From NCBI GenBank assembly GCA_963747105.1, contig CAVVEC010000016.1, positions 434,001 to 498,000 on the forward strand: a stretch of DNA of 64,000 bases. The letters run 5' to 3'. Position 1 is the stretch's first letter; every line of letters starts with the position of its first letter. The position numbers and the translations under genes were made by a program. The notes beneath the pieces were generated by a model, which saw nothing but the letters and a program-made list of their open reading frames with translations, had not been told where the DNA came from and made no database searches. The stretch is from CAVVEC01 sp963747105. Its GTDB lineage: Bacteria > Acidobacteriota > Terriglobia > Terriglobales > Acidobacteriaceae. Positions 61,961 to 64,000 of this stretch are shown piece by piece.

Positions 61961-63685
61961 ATGAAATCTGCCACTTTCGTCTGCTTGTTTGCAATTCTCA
62001 TCGGTACGATCGCGCTGGCACAGAGCAATCCCGTGCCCCTTATCAGTCTGCCTCTTATCCCGGACGCTACGGCGCCGGGCGGGCAGCAATTCACCCTCAC
62101 CGTCGATGGCACAGGCTTTGTTTCCAACTCGGCGGTGAATTGGAATGGCAGCGCGCTGTCGACCCAGTTCGTCAACGGGTCCCAGTTGACAGCAATTGTT
62201 CCGGCCACCGACATTGCCTCGGCGAGCACGGCTTGGATAACGGTTGTCAGTCCCGCCCCTGGCGGCGGCACCTCAAACCTGGCATTCTTTACGGTCACCG
62301 CTGACGCGGGGAACTCCGTGGCTTTTACCTTGGCCTCGTCTCCGGCGGTGGGCAGCCGTCCCATGTCCGTAGCGGTGGGCGACTTCAACGGGGATGGCAA
62401 TCTTGATCTGGCGATCGCCAACTATTGCGGCTATGGTTGTCCATCCACGGTTTCCGTTCTGCTGGGGGATGGCACCGGCAACTTCACCCTTGCGTCGTCA
62501 CCAGCGGCGGGGGATTCACCCGAGTCAGTGGCGGTAGGTGACTTTAACGGGGACGGCAAGCTGGACCTGGCGGTCGCCAATGAAACCGGCGGGGTCTCAA
62601 TCCTGCTCGGGGACGGCACGGGCAACTTCACGTTGGCTTCGTCTCCGGCCGCGGGAAATGTGCCCACCTCCGTGGCGGTAGGTGACTTCAACGGGGATGG
62701 TAAGCTCGACCTGGCTGTCGCCGACTGGGGTAGTGGCTATGGGAGCGAGGGCGCAGTTTCTGTTTTGCTGGGAGACGGCACGGGCAACTTTTCCCTCGCC
62801 TCGTCTACGGCTACGGATGTTAATTCCGACGCGGTCGCCGTGGGCGACTTCAACGGGGACGGCAAGCTGGATTTGGCCGTCGCGAACCGTACCGCCGGTA
62901 CGGTTTCCATCCTGCTGGGCGACGGCGCAGGTAATTTTACCTTGGTCTCGTCTCTGGCGGTGGGTGACACACCCTATTCGGTGGCCGTGGGCGATTTCAG
63001 CGGGGATGGCATCCTGGACCTCGCAGTCTCCAATGGTGAGGGCTTCACAGTTTCCGTTCTTCTTGGGGACGGCACGGGCCACTTCACCCTGGCCTCGTCC
63101 CCAGTTGTGGGCCACTGGCCTGTCTCAGTGGCCGTGGACGACTTCAACGGAGACGGCAAGCTGGACCTGGCCTTTGCCAATGAGGCCAGCGCGTGTTCCG
63201 TCTTTCTAGGGGACGGCACGGGCCACTTCACCCCGGGCTCGTATATGGCTGCTGGGGGGTCGCCCGAGTCGGTGGCAGTGGGCGACTTCAACGGCGACGG
63301 CAAGCTGGACCTGGCGATCGCGAACGGCGGCAGTAACACGGTTTCCATCCTGCTGCAGATTCCGCCCGGCTCTCCGACAGTTGGTCTCTCCCCAACCCGC
63401 CTCAATTTTGGGAAACTGCGGGTTGGCAAGAAAAGCGCGCCCAAGCGCGTGAGATTGACCAACACCGGTAGTGGCATACTCAAGATCACCAGCATCGCCA
63501 CTAAGAACGCGAATTTCTCTCAAACCAACAACTGCCCCTCCACTGTGGTGCCAGGGGAGAAGTGCGCCATTAACGTGATCTTCACGCCCCATGAGACCGG
63601 CGCACTACACGGCGCCGTCACTATTAAGGACAACGCCTCCAATAGCCCGCAAAAGGTTCCACTGACGGGGACGGGGACGCAGTAG
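61961..63685 (+). CDS. FG-GAP repeat protein with choice-of-anchor D tail
   Basis: 574 residues from ATG 61961 with GGAGGGCG upstream and a signal peptide (CLFAILIGTIALAQS). Residues about 100-470 carry seven FG-GAP/VCBS-type repeats: PMSVAVGDFNGDGNLDLAIA, VSVLLGDGTGNFTLASSPA. An IPT-like Ig domain precedes them (ATAPGGQQFTLTVDGTGFVS). The C-terminal LNFGKLRVGKKSAPKRVRLT, IKDNASNSPQKVPLTGTGT is the choice-of-anchor D/Abnormal spindle-like domain. Likely exported, calcium-binding propeller; function unknown. Confidence 0.88.
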   Translation: MKSATFVCLFAILIGTIALAQSNPVPLISLPLIPDATAPGGQQFTLTVDGTGFVSNSAVNWNGSALSTQFVNGSQLTAIVPATDIASASTAWITVVSPAPGGGTSNLAFFTVTADAGNSVAFTLASSPAVGSRPMSVAVGDFNGDGNLDLAIANYCGYGCPSTVSVLLGDGTGNFTLASSPAAGDSPESVAVGDFNGDGKLDLAVANETGGVSILLGDGTGNFTLASSPAAGNVPTSVAVGDFNGDGKLDLAVADWGSGYGSEGAVSVLLGDGTGNFSLASSTATDVNSDAVAVGDFNGDGKLDLAVANRTAGTVSILLGDGAGNFTLVSSLAVGDTPYSVAVGDFSGDGILDLAVSNGEGFTVSVLLGDGTGHFTLASSPVVGHWPVSVAVDDFNGDGKLDLAFANEASACSVFLGDGTGHFTPGSYMAAGGSPESVAVGDFNGDGKLDLAIANGGSNTVSILLQIPPGSPTVGLSPTRLNFGKLRVGKKSAPKRVRLTNTGSGILKITSIATKNANFSQTNNCPSTVVPGEKCAINVIFTPHETGALHGAVTIKDNASNSPQKVPLTGTGTQ

Positions 63686-64000
63686 GCAAGAAGAGCCTCC
63701 AAAGAAACCCCGGCCTTGCCGGTCGCAACCGCGTCAGGCGGGGAACTCTGAGGCTTATAGGGATAACTTCCGAAATCAGGCGATCTCACGTTTTGACCGT
63801 TAGGAGGGGGTCAATAAGTGAAATGGCGATGTTACAACAGTCACCGCTGGCTTTGCGGCTGCCCGCCCTTGGCCCTTGGCGGTCACTGCATAGCGATGTG
63901 ACCTCTGTCACTGACAGGACGCGCTCGTTGGTATCTCATTAGTACGTCTCCCGTCTTCGAAGAGCGGTTTCCGCCAGTCGCGAATGCAGCCCTCCTGCGA
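63686..64000 (+). repeat. Second copy of the FG-GAP upstream region
   Basis: Resembles 61640-61960 (see there). No gene starts before the window ends. It predicts another member of the FG-GAP family just outside. Confidence 0.55.

Overview
The window joins two kinds of DNA. Bases 1 to about 36.4 kb are a tailed-phage genome (prophage or phage-derived), of the short-tailed T7/BPP-1-like type. From about 36.4 kb to the end is bacterial chromosome with a mobile recombination module, an IS5-type insertion sequence and secreted-protein genes. The host is most likely an acidobacterium: ECF sigma factors of the TIGR02999 type are coupled to membrane Ser/Thr kinases carrying TPR or beta-propeller sensors, next to GloVer-type tandem-repeat secreted proteins, FG-GAP proteins and HAF-repeat-like proteins. 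That assignment is inference from gene families. No rRNA, tRNA or CRISPR array was found.

Phage part. A control region at 9.86-10.07 kb divides two divergent operons. Leftward (9.86 kb to base 1): a small HTH regulator, DUF1376 replication protein, VRR-NUC-like nuclease, HTH protein, small and large terminase genes, a run of small genes, a cupin-like protein and a tailspike with Ig-like proteins, running off the left edge. Rightward (10.07-19.46 kb): about 30 small early genes, nearly all joined by ATGA/GTGA/TTGA overlaps. They include a RecT-like annealing protein, DUF6948, DUF7448, a YspA/SLOG protein, many small CxxC proteins and two genes built on extreme microsatellites. A third block, leftward from 36.26 to 19.44 kb, holds the virion and lysis genes: cement-like protein, tail tubular A and B, gp14/15/16-like ejection proteins, T7-type tail fibre/spike, GH104 endolysin, holin candidates, and Rz with an embedded Rz1. 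No major capsid protein, portal or integrase is visible; the right end cuts through a gene at about 36.4 kb.

Many phage genes are broken by one-base contractions, usually of a G, C or T run. Restoring one base rebuilds the protein and also restores the start/stop overlap with the next gene. The gp15/gp16-like region (23.25-29.87 kb) is shredded. Sequencing error is the simplest reading, but the bias towards the phage part is notable. Spans given for such genes are those of the reconstructed gene.

Host part. 36.4-39.4 kb is a leftward operon: annealing-protein candidate, DUF669-like protein, PD-(D/E)XK nuclease with a four-cysteine cluster, DUF3102-like protein and HNH nuclease, with a divergent ribbon-helix-helix regulator. 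A relic of the same operon lies at 50.5 kb. Two ECF sigma/kinase pairs (43.9-47.7 and 52.4-56.0 kb) each have divergent leftward genes. A 47-bp element with inverted ends precedes three of these genes, a fourth copy is separated from its gene by the IS, and a diverged fifth may precede another. The right end carries three GloVer paralogs in a row and an FG-GAP/choice-of-anchor D protein whose upstream region is partly repeated at the window edge.
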